Shown one piece after another: positions 41,491 to 51,234 of a stretch of DNA of 64,000 nucleotides (positions are counted from its first letter, which is position 1; every line of letters starts with the position of its first letter). This DNA is from Lachnospiraceae bacterium P6A3 (GTDB taxonomy: Bacteria > Bacillota > Clostridia > Lachnospirales > Lachnospiraceae), in the NCBI GenBank assembly GCA_000702085.1, contig JNKP01000006.1, positions 62,001-126,000 of the forward strand, in the 5' to 3' direction. Position numbers and translations under genes: made by a program. Below the pieces are notes generated by a model. That model had not been told where the DNA came from. It did not search any database and saw nothing but the letters and a program-made list of their open reading frames with translations.

Positions 41491-42930
41491 ATGAAGAAGA
41501 ATTCGATAATCCTTTATATCGTGGGAATACTCCTTTTGTTTGAGGGGGCTTTTCTTCTCCTTCCCATGATCATTTCATTAATATACAGTGACGGTAACTG
41601 GATGTGGTATCTGCTGACCGTCTTTATCTGTCTCGTTCCCGGTATTCCGCTTGCGAGGATCAAGCCCGGAAAAAATCTTTCACTCAAAGAAGGCTATATA
41701 ATAGTCGCACTGTGCTGGGTCGTTCTTTCGATCTTTGGCGCGATTCCTCTTATGCTCAGCGGAGATATTCCCGATTATGTCGATGCACTTTTTGAAACCG
41801 TATCCGGATTTACCACAACCGGAGCAAGTATTCTTTCGGATGTAACGGTGCTCAGCAGATCCGGAATGTTCTGGAGAAGCTTCATGCACTGGATCGGCGG
41901 TATGGGAATATTCATGTTCATGATGGCGGTTCTTCCCATGCTCGGAACTTCCGACATGAATCTTATGAGGGCCGAGTCCACCGGTCCGTCCGTGGAGAGG
42001 ATAGTTCCTCATGTGCGTGATACCGCAAGACTTATGTACAGCATGTATTTCGGAATCACCATTGCCGAAATGATCGCACTGCTTATATCCGGTATGGATC
42101 TGTATACCTCCGCACTTCTTACATTCGGAACCGTCGGCACCGGCGGATTCGGCATGGTTAATGAATCCTGCGGAACTTATACTGCGGCGCAGCAGCTCAT
42201 TATTGCGGTGTTCATGGCGGCCAGCGGAATCAATTATACTTTCTATTTCTTTATTTTATCCCGCAAGATAAAAGAAGCTTTCCACATAGAAGAGGTAAAA
42301 TACTATCTTGCGATAGTGCTTACTTCAACGATCATTATTGCGATAAACATCAGTCATATATATCAGAGCACGGGAGAATCTCTTCGACATGCGTTCTTCC
42401 AGGTTGCATCCATCATGACCACAACCGGTTATTCAACCGTTGATTTCGATCTTTGGCCCGAGCTGTCAAGAACCATCCTCATAATGCTGATGATGATAGG
42501 GGGATGTTCCGGATCCACTGCGGGAGGAATCAAGGTATACAGAATAGTTCTTCTTATGAAGCAGTTTGCCAAGGAGTTATCGGTTCTCAGGCATCCCAGA
42601 GAAGTTAAGCTTCTCAGAATGGACGGGAATACCGTTAAGGAACCTGTTATCCGTTCGACCAATGTTTTTATCTCGATCTATTTTGTGATCTTCTTCATAT
42701 CACTCTTATTTATCAGTATCGAGAACTATGATTTCACCACGGGATTTACCGCAGTTACCGCGACCATCAACAATATCGGTCCGGGCCTTTCGCTTGTAGG
42801 TCCCACATGCAACTACGGATTCTTTTCCCCGTATTCGAAAATAATACTGATCTTCGATATGCTTGCAGGAAGACTTGAGCTGTTCCCGGTGCTTCTGTTC
42901 TTCAGCATGTTGAAACCAAGGAGGAAATAA
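41491..42930 (+). CDS. trkH: Trk system potassium uptake channel TrkH
   Basis: The 479-residue membrane protein has the four-repeat TrkH/KtrB layout with selectivity-filter loops such as T-V-S-G-F-T-T-T-G-A, F-G-T-V-G-T-G-G-F-G and A-S-I-M-T-T-T-G-Y-S. It imports potassium with TrkA. It lies between trkA (2-base gap) and fruK (1-base gap), so potassium uptake is co-transcribed with a sugar-phosphate kinase and Enzyme I. Confidence 0.96.
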   Translation: MKKNSIILYIVGILLLFEGAFLLLPMIISLIYSDGNWMWYLLTVFICLVPGIPLARIKPGKNLSLKEGYIIVALCWVVLSIFGAIPLMLSGDIPDYVDALFETVSGFTTTGASILSDVTVLSRSGMFWRSFMHWIGGMGIFMFMMAVLPMLGTSDMNLMRAESTGPSVERIVPHVRDTARLMYSMYFGITIAEMIALLISGMDLYTSALLTFGTVGTGGFGMVNESCGTYTAAQQLIIAVFMAASGINYTFYFFILSRKIKEAFHIEEVKYYLAIVLTSTIIIAINISHIYQSTGESLRHAFFQVASIMTTTGYSTVDFDLWPELSRTILIMLMMIGGCSGSTAGGIKVYRIVLLMKQFAKELSVLRHPREVKLLRMDGNTVKEPVIRSTNVFISIYFVIFFISLLFISIENYDFTTGFTAVTATINNIGPGLSLVGPTCNYGFFSPYSKIILIFDMLAGRLELFPVLLFFSMLKPRRK

Positions 42931-42931
42931 A

Positions 42932-43867
42932 ATGGTCTACACTCTTACACTTAATCCTTCTCTCGACTATGTAATGTATCCCAGTGCATATCTCAAAAAG
43001 GGAGGAACCAACAGATCCGACAGAGAAGAACTTCGCGCGGGCGGAAAGGGAATAAATGTTTCCGTCGTCCTTAAGAATCTTGATGTTCCCACAAGAGCTC
43101 TCGGATTCATAGCGGGTGCAACGGGAGATGAGATCGAAGGTACACTGAGAAGTATCGGTATCCGTACCGGTTTCATTATGCTTCCCTATAAGAACGGAAT
43201 AAGCAGGATCAATGTTAAGATCAGAACTCCTTATGAAGATGAGGCTGAGCGCGGATATGAAGAGACCGAGCTTAATGCAGCAGGTCCCCTTGTGGAGGAT
43301 GAATCCGTAGACGAACTTTGCGAGAAAATAGAGAAGCTTACCGACGAAGATTTTCTGGTCATCGCAGGAAGCATGCCTTCACAGGCTCCGAAGGATACTC
43401 TTGAAAGAATCCTTAAAGCTGTTCCCGAAGGAGTAAAGGTTGTTGTTGATATGACGGGCGACAGACTTAAGAAGGCTCTTAAGTTCAAACCTTTCCTGAT
43501 CAAGCCCAATCTTGAAGAGCTCTGCCAGGCTTCGGGAAAAGAACTTAAGACCATAGAAGAGATTACCAAAGAGGGGGAAAAACTTCACAAAGAAGGCGCC
43601 GAGAATGTTATAGTATCTATGGGAGCGGACGGCGCTCTGCTTCTTGATAAGAACGGCGAAGTTCATAAATGCAAGGCTCCTGCCGGAAAAGCACTTGGTG
43701 CATTCGGCGCGGGCGATTCAATGACCGCCGGATTTATCAAAGGATTCCTTGATGAACATGATCCGGGATATGCTCTGAAACTCGGAGTTGCTGCCGGAAG
43801 TGCCGCAGTATTTGAGGGCAAACTTCCGGAGTATGAAGAGATAATGAAGGTATTCGATGAAGTATAA
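42932..43867 (+). CDS. fruK: 1-phosphofructokinase-type PfkB sugar kinase
   Basis: The 311-residue kinase has the PfkB signatures T-L-N-P-S-L-D at the start, A-G-G-K-G-I-N-V-S, and the C-terminal G-A-G-D-S-M-T-A-G-F with the catalytic Asp. It phosphorylates fructose-1-phosphate, or less likely tagatose-6-phosphate, to the bisphosphate. It overlaps the ptsI start by 11 bases, yet no fructose PTS permease (EIIABC) or regulator is encoded nearby. The fruK symbol is by family resemblance. Confidence 0.88.
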   Translation: MVYTLTLNPSLDYVMYPSAYLKKGGTNRSDREELRAGGKGINVSVVLKNLDVPTRALGFIAGATGDEIEGTLRSIGIRTGFIMLPYKNGISRINVKIRTPYEDEAERGYEETELNAAGPLVEDESVDELCEKIEKLTDEDFLVIAGSMPSQAPKDTLERILKAVPEGVKVVVDMTGDRLKKALKFKPFLIKPNLEELCQASGKELKTIEEITKEGEKLHKEGAENVIVSMGADGALLLDKNGEVHKCKAPAGKALGAFGAGDSMTAGFIKGFLDEHDPGYALKLGVAAGSAAVFEGKLPEYEEIMKVFDEV

Positions 43868-45551
43868 GGGATTGCCCATTAATGAAGGTATCGTAATAGG
43901 ACGTATCCGTGAGAGGTTTGCGTCAGGCTCCGGCGGCAGTAAGCGGGAGAAAGCTGACGCGGACTTCGAGAGGATGCGTTTTTTTGATGCTCTTTTGGAG
44001 TACGAAAGCTCCATGAAGCAGGTGGCATCAGAGAGTTCCAGCAAGGAAGGGAAGGATATCATATCCGCACAGATCATGATATCAAGAGATCCCGTGCTGA
44101 GCGATGAAGTTCTGGAACTGATAGATTCCGGAATGTTTGCGGATGATGCACTGGAGGAAGCGTGCAAAAAATATGGCGATCTTCTGAATGCATCGGGGGA
44201 TGAAACCATTATTGCCAGAAATGAAGATCTTGAAGAAGTGAAAAACGGCATAATGGCGCTTATGGGCGGCGAATCGGCTAAGTCAGCGCAGGATGGTACT
44301 GCAGAAAACGACGAGAATGTCATTTTTGCAGACAGACTCTCTGCGGCTCAGATAGTAAGCTGCAAAGCAGAGAACATAAAAGCCGTAGTAATGCGCGGCG
44401 GAAGCGAAGCATCCCATGCTGCCGTAATCTTAAGATCGATGGGCATTGTAGCGGTGTTCGGAGTTCCTTATACATCCGAGGATGTTTCGGATAATAAAGA
44501 ATGCATCGTAGACGGTAAAAACGGAATTGTAATAATCGGTCCGACTCAGGAAGAAAAGGCCGGATATTCAGGAGGGCATATTCCCGAGGTGAAGTCTGAG
44601 CCGGTGGTAAAAGGTGCTGCTGCGGAGGCTGCAAAAACCAAGGACGGAACAGAGATTGGTGTTTTGTGTAATATCAGCTCCGGCGATGTGCCTGCGGAGG
44701 CAGCCTGTTCGGACGGCGCGGGCCTTGTAAGGACAGAGTTTTTGTTCATGAGCGGAGGACTGAATTTCCCGGAAAATGAACAGGAGGAAATATATGCCCG
44801 TATAGCGGATTCTTTTACCGGTAAGGAAACGGTTATCAGAACTATGGATGTGGGCGCAGACAAGGGTCCTGACGGACTTCTTGAAAGCGAAGGACATGAA
44901 GATAATCCTGCCCTGGGATTAAGAGGCATCAGAAGAAGTCTTCTCGATCCCGACGGATTTATGGTGCAGGTAAGGGCAATACTTAAAGCTTCGCACGGAA
45001 GAAAGATAAATATCATGATTCCCATGGTCACTTCCCTTTCGGAGGTTATCGAAGCAAGGCATCTGATCGAGGGGTGCAGATACGAACTCGGAAAGCACGG
45101 CATAGCCTACCGCGAAGATATAAAACTGGGATGCATGATGGAGACACCTGCTGCGGTTATGTGTGCCAGTGAGCTTGCGAGGGAAGTCGATTTCTTTTCC
45201 ATAGGAACCAATGATCTGTCTCAGTACATAATGTGTGCCGACAGGGGTAATCCTGCCATGGCAAGCTATGTCAGTATATATCAGCCGGCGGTCATCAGGG
45301 CTGTAAAGCATATCTGTGACGCGGCACTGGGCACGGGGATTCCCGTAACCGTATGCGGTGAAGCGGCGTCGGATCCTGCCATGCTTCCCGTATTCTTAGG
45401 CCTGGGCGTCAGAAACCTGAGCGTATCGCCATATAAGGTTGCCGAGATAAAGAAGGCCGTCCGCGGACTTACCATGTCAAGTTGCAGAAGCCTTACTTCT
45501 CTCGTTCTTGAATCAGACAGCGCGGAGAAGATAAAAGAAATACTTAAATGA
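43857..45551 (+). CDS. ptsI: PTS Enzyme I (phosphoenolpyruvate-protein phosphotransferase)
   Basis: The 564-residue protein is close to the usual Enzyme I length. It has a helical HPr-binding region (about 30-140), the phospho-His domain with G-G-S-E-A-S-H (His187, E. coli His189), and the PEP-binding C-terminal barrel: V-R-T-E-F-L-F-M, R-T-M-D-V-G-A-D-K, M-M-E-T-P-A-A, G-T-N-D-L-S-Q-Y and V-C-G-E-A-A-S-D with the catalytic Cys. All key residues are present, though the HPr-binding part is divergent from the standard one. A second, shorter Enzyme I-like protein is encoded at 54557. No HPr or EII gene is in the window. Confidence 0.9.
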   Translation: MKYKGLPINEGIVIGRIRERFASGSGGSKREKADADFERMRFFDALLEYESSMKQVASESSSKEGKDIISAQIMISRDPVLSDEVLELIDSGMFADDALEEACKKYGDLLNASGDETIIARNEDLEEVKNGIMALMGGESAKSAQDGTAENDENVIFADRLSAAQIVSCKAENIKAVVMRGGSEASHAAVILRSMGIVAVFGVPYTSEDVSDNKECIVDGKNGIVIIGPTQEEKAGYSGGHIPEVKSEPVVKGAAAEAAKTKDGTEIGVLCNISSGDVPAEAACSDGAGLVRTEFLFMSGGLNFPENEQEEIYARIADSFTGKETVIRTMDVGADKGPDGLLESEGHEDNPALGLRGIRRSLLDPDGFMVQVRAILKASHGRKINIMIPMVTSLSEVIEARHLIEGCRYELGKHGIAYREDIKLGCMMETPAAVMCASELAREVDFFSIGTNDLSQYIMCADRGNPAMASYVSIYQPAVIRAVKHICDAALGTGIPVTVCGEAASDPAMLPVFLGLGVRNLSVSPYKVAEIKKAVRGLTMSSCRSLTSLVLESDSAEKIKEILK

Positions 45552-45566
45552 AGGATAATATGCTAA

Positions 45567-46979
45567 GTGAATGAGGATGAAGCAAAACAGTATAAAAAGA
45601 TGATACTGACGCCGCCGGGGAGGCTTGTTTTTACACTGGCGGTACCGACGGTCATCAGCATGCTTATCACGATGGTATATAATCTGGCGGATGCGTATTT
45701 CGTCGGAAAGATCAATACAAGCGCAAGTGCCGCAATCGGAATAGTAATGAGTGTTCAGTCCGTATTTCAGGCCTTCGGGTTTATGTACGGACAGGGAAGC
45801 GGCTCTAAAATAGCAAGACTTCTTGCAGCAGGTAAAAAAGACGAAGCCGATAAGACGCTGACTTTGGGAATCACTGCTTCTCTTGCTTCGGGATTGTTTC
45901 TTTCATTGATGGGATTTGTTTTTCTGGATGTTCTCATCAATTCCATGGCAACGCCTACCATTTTCCCCTACGCCAAAACATATGCGATGTATATACTCGC
46001 GTCCGGGCCTGTTCTGGCCGTAAGCTGCGTACTCAACAATGTCCTCAGGTATGAGGGCAGAGCCTTTTTTGCCATGTTCGGTCTTGTCTCGGGAGGACTT
46101 CTGAATATTGTGCTTGACCCGATACTTATGTTTAATTACGGTCTCGAGATAAAAGGAGCAGCCATATCCACCGTGGTATCCCAGATCGTAAGCCTTGCAA
46201 TCCTTCTCTATATGTTCCTGTCACACAGGGCAATAAGTTCGATCAATTTTTCATATCTGAAATTACCTTTTCCGGAAATCGGAAAAAGAGTTTTTGAGAT
46301 CATCAAGACCGGTTTTCCTTCTCTTCTCAGACAGCTCTGTGCAACTCTTTCGACGATGGTACTCAACGGGGTTTCGAAGCCCTACGGAGATGCGGCAATT
46401 GCGGCCATGACCATAGACGGAAGAGTATTGATGTTCATCGGAAGTACCATGATAGGCGTGGGCCAGGGTTTTCAGCCGGTATCAGCATTTAATTACGGCT
46501 CCGGAAAGTATAAGAGATTGAGGAAGGCATGCTTTGCCACATGGCGTGCGGGAACGATACTTATGACCGCACTTGCCGTACTCGGTTTTGTGTACTCGGC
46601 AGATATCATAAGGGTATTCAGGGATGATGATATGGTTGTTTATTACGGAATACCCGCTCTGAGATTCATGTGTATTGCTGTAGTCGTACAGCCCATATCC
46701 GTTGTGAGCAACATGCTGTTTCAGAGCATAGGTGAAGCAAGAAAAGCTTCGATCCTGTCCATGCTCAGATCGGGGCTTTGTTATATACCGCTTTTGATCA
46801 TACTTCCTCCTTTTATAGGATTTTTGGGAATACAGTGCTCCCAGATGTGCGCGGATATTCTGTCCTCACTTATCTCTGTCCCGTTTTTGATCAGGTTTTT
46901 CTCCGGACTTCCGAAGGAGGATAAGCATACGGAGCAGGATGAAAAATATGAAGAGTTTAAGAGAATAAACATGTTATAA
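45567..46979 (+). CDS. MATE-family multidrug/lipid efflux transporter
   Basis: The 470-residue membrane protein has twelve helices and the MATE pattern: P-T-V-I-S-M-L-I-T-M-V-Y-N-L-A-D-A-Y-F-V-G near the start and G-F-P-S-L-L-R-Q in the middle. It exports cationic compounds by sodium or proton antiport. GTG 45567 is the start, with AAGGATA about 11 bases upstream; nearby ATGs are out of frame. It follows ptsI by 15 bases. Confidence 0.93.
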   Translation: MNEDEAKQYKKMILTPPGRLVFTLAVPTVISMLITMVYNLADAYFVGKINTSASAAIGIVMSVQSVFQAFGFMYGQGSGSKIARLLAAGKKDEADKTLTLGITASLASGLFLSLMGFVFLDVLINSMATPTIFPYAKTYAMYILASGPVLAVSCVLNNVLRYEGRAFFAMFGLVSGGLLNIVLDPILMFNYGLEIKGAAISTVVSQIVSLAILLYMFLSHRAISSINFSYLKLPFPEIGKRVFEIIKTGFPSLLRQLCATLSTMVLNGVSKPYGDAAIAAMTIDGRVLMFIGSTMIGVGQGFQPVSAFNYGSGKYKRLRKACFATWRAGTILMTALAVLGFVYSADIIRVFRDDDMVVYYGIPALRFMCIAVVVQPISVVSNMLFQSIGEARKASILSMLRSGLCYIPLLIILPPFIGFLGIQCSQMCADILSSLISVPFLIRFFSGLPKEDKHTEQDEKYEEFKRINML

Positions 46980-46980
46980 T
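46972..46980 (+). promoter_or_regulatory. Extended -10 promoter inside the MATE stop codon
   Basis: TGTTATAAT overlaps the MATE TAA. It is a perfect extended -10 element, 35 bases before the TTG start at 47015. No clear -35 box is seen. Confidence 0.5.
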
Positions 46981-47014
46981 AATATGATATGTATGTTTTT
47001 TGGAGGATCCGGGC

Positions 47015-48226
47015 TTGAAAAAAACAACGAAGATAGCATATTTTCTTCTTTTGGCGGCATATACATGTCTGCTTTTTGTGCTGTTTAAAAATCAGGCATA
47101 TCATACCGAATATCTGGTCTACGGATCCGATGTGGATGCTTATCTTCTCGAGATGCAGGGAATCGACAGCGGATTTGATTTCCCTTATCCGGTTTATTTC
47201 CTTCTCGGTAAATTCTTTGCACTGTTCGGAGGCGTTAAGATGGGAGCCGCCTTGTCGGCAACACTTCTCAACTCCGTATCCCCCGCGGTTCTTTCTCTTT
47301 TTATGCTTAAGTATTTAAGCCCTCTTGTTCCCGAAAAAAATAAAAACAGAGCGGCATTTGAGCAGTTTATTCTGCTGGTTACTTATGCCTTGTTTTTTGT
47401 ATCAATGCTATATCCTCCGAAGGGGATATATCTTCCGGGAATGACTCTCAGAAATCTCGGAGTCTACAGCGCGAATCCTTACTATAATCAGACTTATCTT
47501 GCCGCAAGAGGATTTGCAATCGTCGCATTTTTCCTCTTTGCGCATATCCTTACCTATTACGAAGATCATGTCGATATCCGTGAATACGTGACTTTTTCGG
47601 TTTTCCTGCTTCTTGCAACCCTTACCAAACCAAGTTTTACTTTTGTCCTTGTAAGTGCGGCTGCGGTACATATGATCGTTAAGCTGATCATGTCAAAAGG
47701 AAAGAAGACCAAAGAATTCTTTTGCCTTCTTGCAACGGCCGTTCCCACGTTCATAACCCTGATAATACAGTTCGGCGGAGTATTCGGGGCACATTCTCAT
47801 GCGGGAGAAGACGGTGGCATCGGATTTGCAATCGGAAAAGCATGGGGCGTCTATACGGACAATATCATCCTTGCGATAATGCTTGCCAACGCGTTTCCCG
47901 GAGTGATGATGCTGCTTAATTTCAAGAGATTTAAAGACAATAAGATATTCCTGCTTTCATGGGAGGTTATGATGGCAGGCTTTTTGGAATTTCTGTGCCT
48001 TTATGAAAAGGGAGACAGATTCATTCATTGTAACTTTGCATGGGGGTACATCTACGGAATCTTTTTTGTATTCGTATCCGGACTTATGCTCCTTGTGGAA
48101 AATTCCGTAAAAAGAAAACAGCCTGTTCCTGTTCTTGTTTTTGAGTGGGCGGTATTTGTATGGCATCTCGGATGCGGTCTTGCATTTTTCGTAATGCTGT
48201 ACGGAGGAGGATATTTCTATGTCTGA
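47015..48226 (+). CDS. Polytopic membrane protein, paralogue 1
   Basis: The 403-residue protein has about ten membrane helices. An early outward loop with V-Y-G-S-D-V-D-A-Y, and later N-P-Y-Y-N-Q-T-Y, T-K-P-S-F and E-K-G-D-R-F...N-F-A-W-G-Y are shared in pattern with the next protein. Such layouts are found in GT-C-type membrane glycosyltransferases, but no family is certain. The TTG at 47015 is used, with TTGGAGG eight bases before it; the upstream in-frame TTG is inside that site. It overlaps the next gene by eight bases. Confidence 0.7.
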   Translation: MKKTTKIAYFLLLAAYTCLLFVLFKNQAYHTEYLVYGSDVDAYLLEMQGIDSGFDFPYPVYFLLGKFFALFGGVKMGAALSATLLNSVSPAVLSLFMLKYLSPLVPEKNKNRAAFEQFILLVTYALFFVSMLYPPKGIYLPGMTLRNLGVYSANPYYNQTYLAARGFAIVAFFLFAHILTYYEDHVDIREYVTFSVFLLLATLTKPSFTFVLVSAAAVHMIVKLIMSKGKKTKEFFCLLATAVPTFITLIIQFGGVFGAHSHAGEDGGIGFAIGKAWGVYTDNIILAIMLANAFPGVMMLLNFKRFKDNKIFLLSWEVMMAGFLEFLCLYEKGDRFIHCNFAWGYIYGIFFVFVSGLMLLVENSVKRKQPVPVLVFEWAVFVWHLGCGLAFFVMLYGGGYFYV

Positions 48227-49397
48227 CAAGAAAACATCATCCGCCGTATTTAGAATTGCTGCGCCGGTTCTGACCGTGCTGTATACCGCATTGTGCATTT
48301 TCCTGTATTACAAATATATGGGCTGGACCGAAGGATCCGTTTATGAATCCGATCTTCCCGCGCATATCAGCCTGGCAGTTGATGACGGTCTGATATATTC
48401 GCTCATATCACTTATCATAATCGGACTGTCAAAGAGCGGAACTCTTATCGTGCTTCCTGTTTTACTGGGACTGTTTGCGGCATTATCGGTTTTCTTTACA
48501 GCGGAACTGATTATCGAGATTACCGATAAGAAAACGAATCCGAATGCCGCGGTCCTTTTGGCACTGCTTCTGAATATAGTTATGCCATGCTACATAAGAG
48601 GACTTTCCGACGGCAGATATATGGGAATGCATGCTTCATCCATCTGGCATAACTCGACTTATCTGATGATGAAGTGGCTTGGACTTTGGACAATCCTTGT
48701 ATATCTGAATATTGAAAAGGATATCTCCAAGAAACTGACAGTAAAGTCATATTTATTCTTCACAGTCATTCTTACAATAACAACTGCGGCAAAGCCGAAT
48801 TTCTTTCTGGCAGTTACACCCGCAATGCTTGTTTTCCTGATCATCGATCTTGCAGGGAAAAAGGCACCGCTTCGGAGGCTTGTAATGTTCGGCTCTGCGG
48901 TTCTTCCTTCTTTTGCCGTGATGATCCTTCAAAACAGGGCACTTTTTAACGCAGGAGCCGGGGGAAGCGGGATCGTGATCGCACCCGGAAAAGCCATGGG
49001 CGCTCACACGGGATATCTGCTTATAGTAAGCGTGCTTTCAATCGCATTTCCTTTGATGATGCTGTTACTTCACATAAAGGAAATTTTCAAAAACAGATAT
49101 CTGCTCTTTGCGTGGCTTTGTGCGGGATGCGGATATATGGAATATTTTCTCTTCAGTGAAAAGGGCGCAAGAGATATGGATGCCAACTTCAGCTGGGGAT
49201 ATGCTTTTACGATAATACTTATCTTCGGAATATCTCTTGTCCTATGGATAAATGATCTGAAGGATATTAAGAAAAAGAACATTCTTACCAAATGCTATCT
49301 TGCGGGATGCGGACTGGTACTTGCATATCACACCTATTGCGGACTTTTGTTCTTTATAAGACTTTGCATGGGTGTCTCTTATATGATGTGGGGTTAA
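48219..49397 (+). CDS. Polytopic membrane protein, paralogue 2
   Basis: The 392-residue protein is a divergent duplicate of its upstream neighbour: about ten helices and matching motifs Y-E-S-D-L-P-A-H-I, I-W-H-N-S-T-Y, A-K-P-N-F, P-G-K-A-M-G-A-H-T and E-K-G-A-R-D...N-F-S-W-G-Y. The acidic S-D-x-P/V-D loop after the first helix is where GT-C enzymes keep catalytic acids. I infer a glycan-assembly role. It is embedded in the operon (8-base overlap upstream, 4-base gap downstream). Confidence 0.7.
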   Translation: MSDKKTSSAVFRIAAPVLTVLYTALCIFLYYKYMGWTEGSVYESDLPAHISLAVDDGLIYSLISLIIIGLSKSGTLIVLPVLLGLFAALSVFFTAELIIEITDKKTNPNAAVLLALLLNIVMPCYIRGLSDGRYMGMHASSIWHNSTYLMMKWLGLWTILVYLNIEKDISKKLTVKSYLFFTVILTITTAAKPNFFLAVTPAMLVFLIIDLAGKKAPLRRLVMFGSAVLPSFAVMILQNRALFNAGAGGSGIVIAPGKAMGAHTGYLLIVSVLSIAFPLMMLLLHIKEIFKNRYLLFAWLCAGCGYMEYFLFSEKGARDMDANFSWGYAFTIILIFGISLVLWINDLKDIKKKNILTKCYLAGCGLVLAYHTYCGLLFFIRLCMGVSYMMWG

Positions 49398-49401
49398 TGA
49401 T

Positions 49402-51234
49402 TTGGAGAAGCAGGCTTCTTTACAAAAAAATACCGGCCGCGAAAATCTGATATTTATAATTTCGTCGCTTCTTGCGGGATATGCGCTGACATTCGGATTC
49501 ACAAGCGGAGATCCGTTCTGGGCATATGGAAGAGTCAGCCTTGACTTTTTCAAAGCAAGGATTTTTTCCGCACTCGGTGATTATCAGTTCGATATGCTCG
49601 TGTGTGCACTTTTATGCGGATGCGCAATTTATTTCGTTAAGGAGAAGCTTTCGGCATATTTAAGAGGATATGTAATGCCCTTCATCCTCGGATTCATAGT
49701 TGTGGCCGGAAGAGCGGCTGCGGAATACGGAAACCTCTACTATGCATTCGGAACGGTTCCTTTCACCCTCAGAGCTGTTCTTGCTTCCCTCGGATTCGGG
49801 GTTATATTCAGACTTGTCTTTGCACTTTTCGAAGCGGGATTAAAGAAAGTATCTTCACTTGAGAACGGTCCGAAGTTTTTGGATACATTATTCGGAGATC
49901 ATACGGCGAGAAATGTATTTATATTACTGATCGTCTTATGGCTTCCTGTTACAATCCTAAACTTTCCGGGAAATTACAATGCGGATTTCATCGGCCAGAT
50001 GATGCAGAATACCGGAGAGATGCCCTGGTCGGGACATCATCCGATAGTTCTTACCGCACTTATCGGAATATGGTTCAGATTTTTCAGGATGGTATTCGGA
50101 AATTATGATCTCGGATTGTTTTTCTGGATTGTTCTTCAGGAGATTGCCCTGGCATCCGCACTTTCACTTACCATTAGGGAATTGAAAAAAAGAGGAGCAA
50201 AAACTCCGCTCCTTGCCTCAGTTTTCGGCATATATGTTTTTTCTCCCATTTATTCGAACATCGTAACCACCGCAATCAAGGATGTTTTCTTCATCTCCGC
50301 CGTAATATGGTATGTTTTGCTGACGGTTTCTTATTACGAAGACGAAAAAGAATTTCTTGCGGATAAAAAGAAACTGTTCATGATATGCCTTGCTGCATTT
50401 CTTGCATGCATGTGCAGAAATAACGGCTCCATCCTGGTATTCGTAAACGGTGTGGTTATGTGCGTTCACGGTATGGAAAAATCATCCGTTAAAGGTCTTG
50501 CGAAGAAGGCGGCGGTTTTTATCATACTTCCCCTCGGCATATATACGGCTTTTTCGTCAGGAATCAAAGCTGCGGTTAACGCAGAGAGTGACGGACTTAA
50601 AGAAATGCTTTCCATACCGATGCAGCAGACTGCACTTTATATGACTGAGTATGAGGACGAGCTTACCGAAGAAGAGATCGGATCCGTAAATGCGTTATTC
50701 GGTAATTACAAAGATATGATTGAAAGTTATGACCCGACCATATCGGATCCCGTTAAGCAGTACTATGATACAAATGCCGATGGAAGGGTTGTGGCCGGAT
50801 ATCTGAAGAGCTGGGCAAAGATGTTTTTCAAACATCCCGGCACATATTTCGAATCATTTTTCCTGAGTGTATACGGATGGTTTGACCCCGAAACCGATAC
50901 ATCCGTCAGATACGAAGGAGACAGCGAGTTTTTTACAAGAACCGGATTATTTGAAGGTGCGGATGAGATATTGATCTTCGCATACAGATATATAGACAGG
51001 ATTTCGTTTTTCGGAATGCTGCAAAGCCCCGGACTGTGGACATGGATAATGTTTCTTCTCATCAGGAGGCGTAAAGGTTCATCGCATCTGTATGCGGTGC
51101 AGCTTATCTCTCTTTTGATATGTATGGCCGGTCCCTGCTTCATGAAGCATGCCAGATATGCTTTCCCCATTATGTTTACGATTCCGTTTATGATGGGTTA
51201 TGAGGGATTATTAATGAACGGAGAAAAAGAATGA
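49402..51234 (+). CDS. DUF6020-like large membrane protein
   Basis: The 610-residue protein has about fourteen membrane helices. The middle contains L-N-F-P-G-N-Y-N-A-D, S-G-H-H-P-I and N-G-S; a large polar loop (about 415-500) carries D-P-T-I-S-D-P, and the C-terminus has K-H-A-R-Y-A-F-P. This pattern fits DUF6020, a family of surface-polymer-associated membrane proteins in clostridia with a GT-C-like layout. The TTG start follows the previous stop by four bases. Activity unproven. Confidence 0.7.
   Translation: MEKQASLQKNTGRENLIFIISSLLAGYALTFGFTSGDPFWAYGRVSLDFFKARIFSALGDYQFDMLVCALLCGCAIYFVKEKLSAYLRGYVMPFILGFIVVAGRAAAEYGNLYYAFGTVPFTLRAVLASLGFGVIFRLVFALFEAGLKKVSSLENGPKFLDTLFGDHTARNVFILLIVLWLPVTILNFPGNYNADFIGQMMQNTGEMPWSGHHPIVLTALIGIWFRFFRMVFGNYDLGLFFWIVLQEIALASALSLTIRELKKRGAKTPLLASVFGIYVFSPIYSNIVTTAIKDVFFISAVIWYVLLTVSYYEDEKEFLADKKKLFMICLAAFLACMCRNNGSILVFVNGVVMCVHGMEKSSVKGLAKKAAVFIILPLGIYTAFSSGIKAAVNAESDGLKEMLSIPMQQTALYMTEYEDELTEEEIGSVNALFGNYKDMIESYDPTISDPVKQYYDTNADGRVVAGYLKSWAKMFFKHPGTYFESFFLSVYGWFDPETDTSVRYEGDSEFFTRTGLFEGADEILIFAYRYIDRISFFGMLQSPGLWTWIMFLLIRRRKGSSHLYAVQLISLLICMAGPCFMKHARYAFPIMFTIPFMMGYEGLLMNGEKE

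Noticed and set aside
48219-51234. Horizontal transfer signature in the membrane-protein cluster
   Set aside because: Base composition and codon use look like those of the neighbours, and no mobile element, tRNA junction or flanking repeat is visible.
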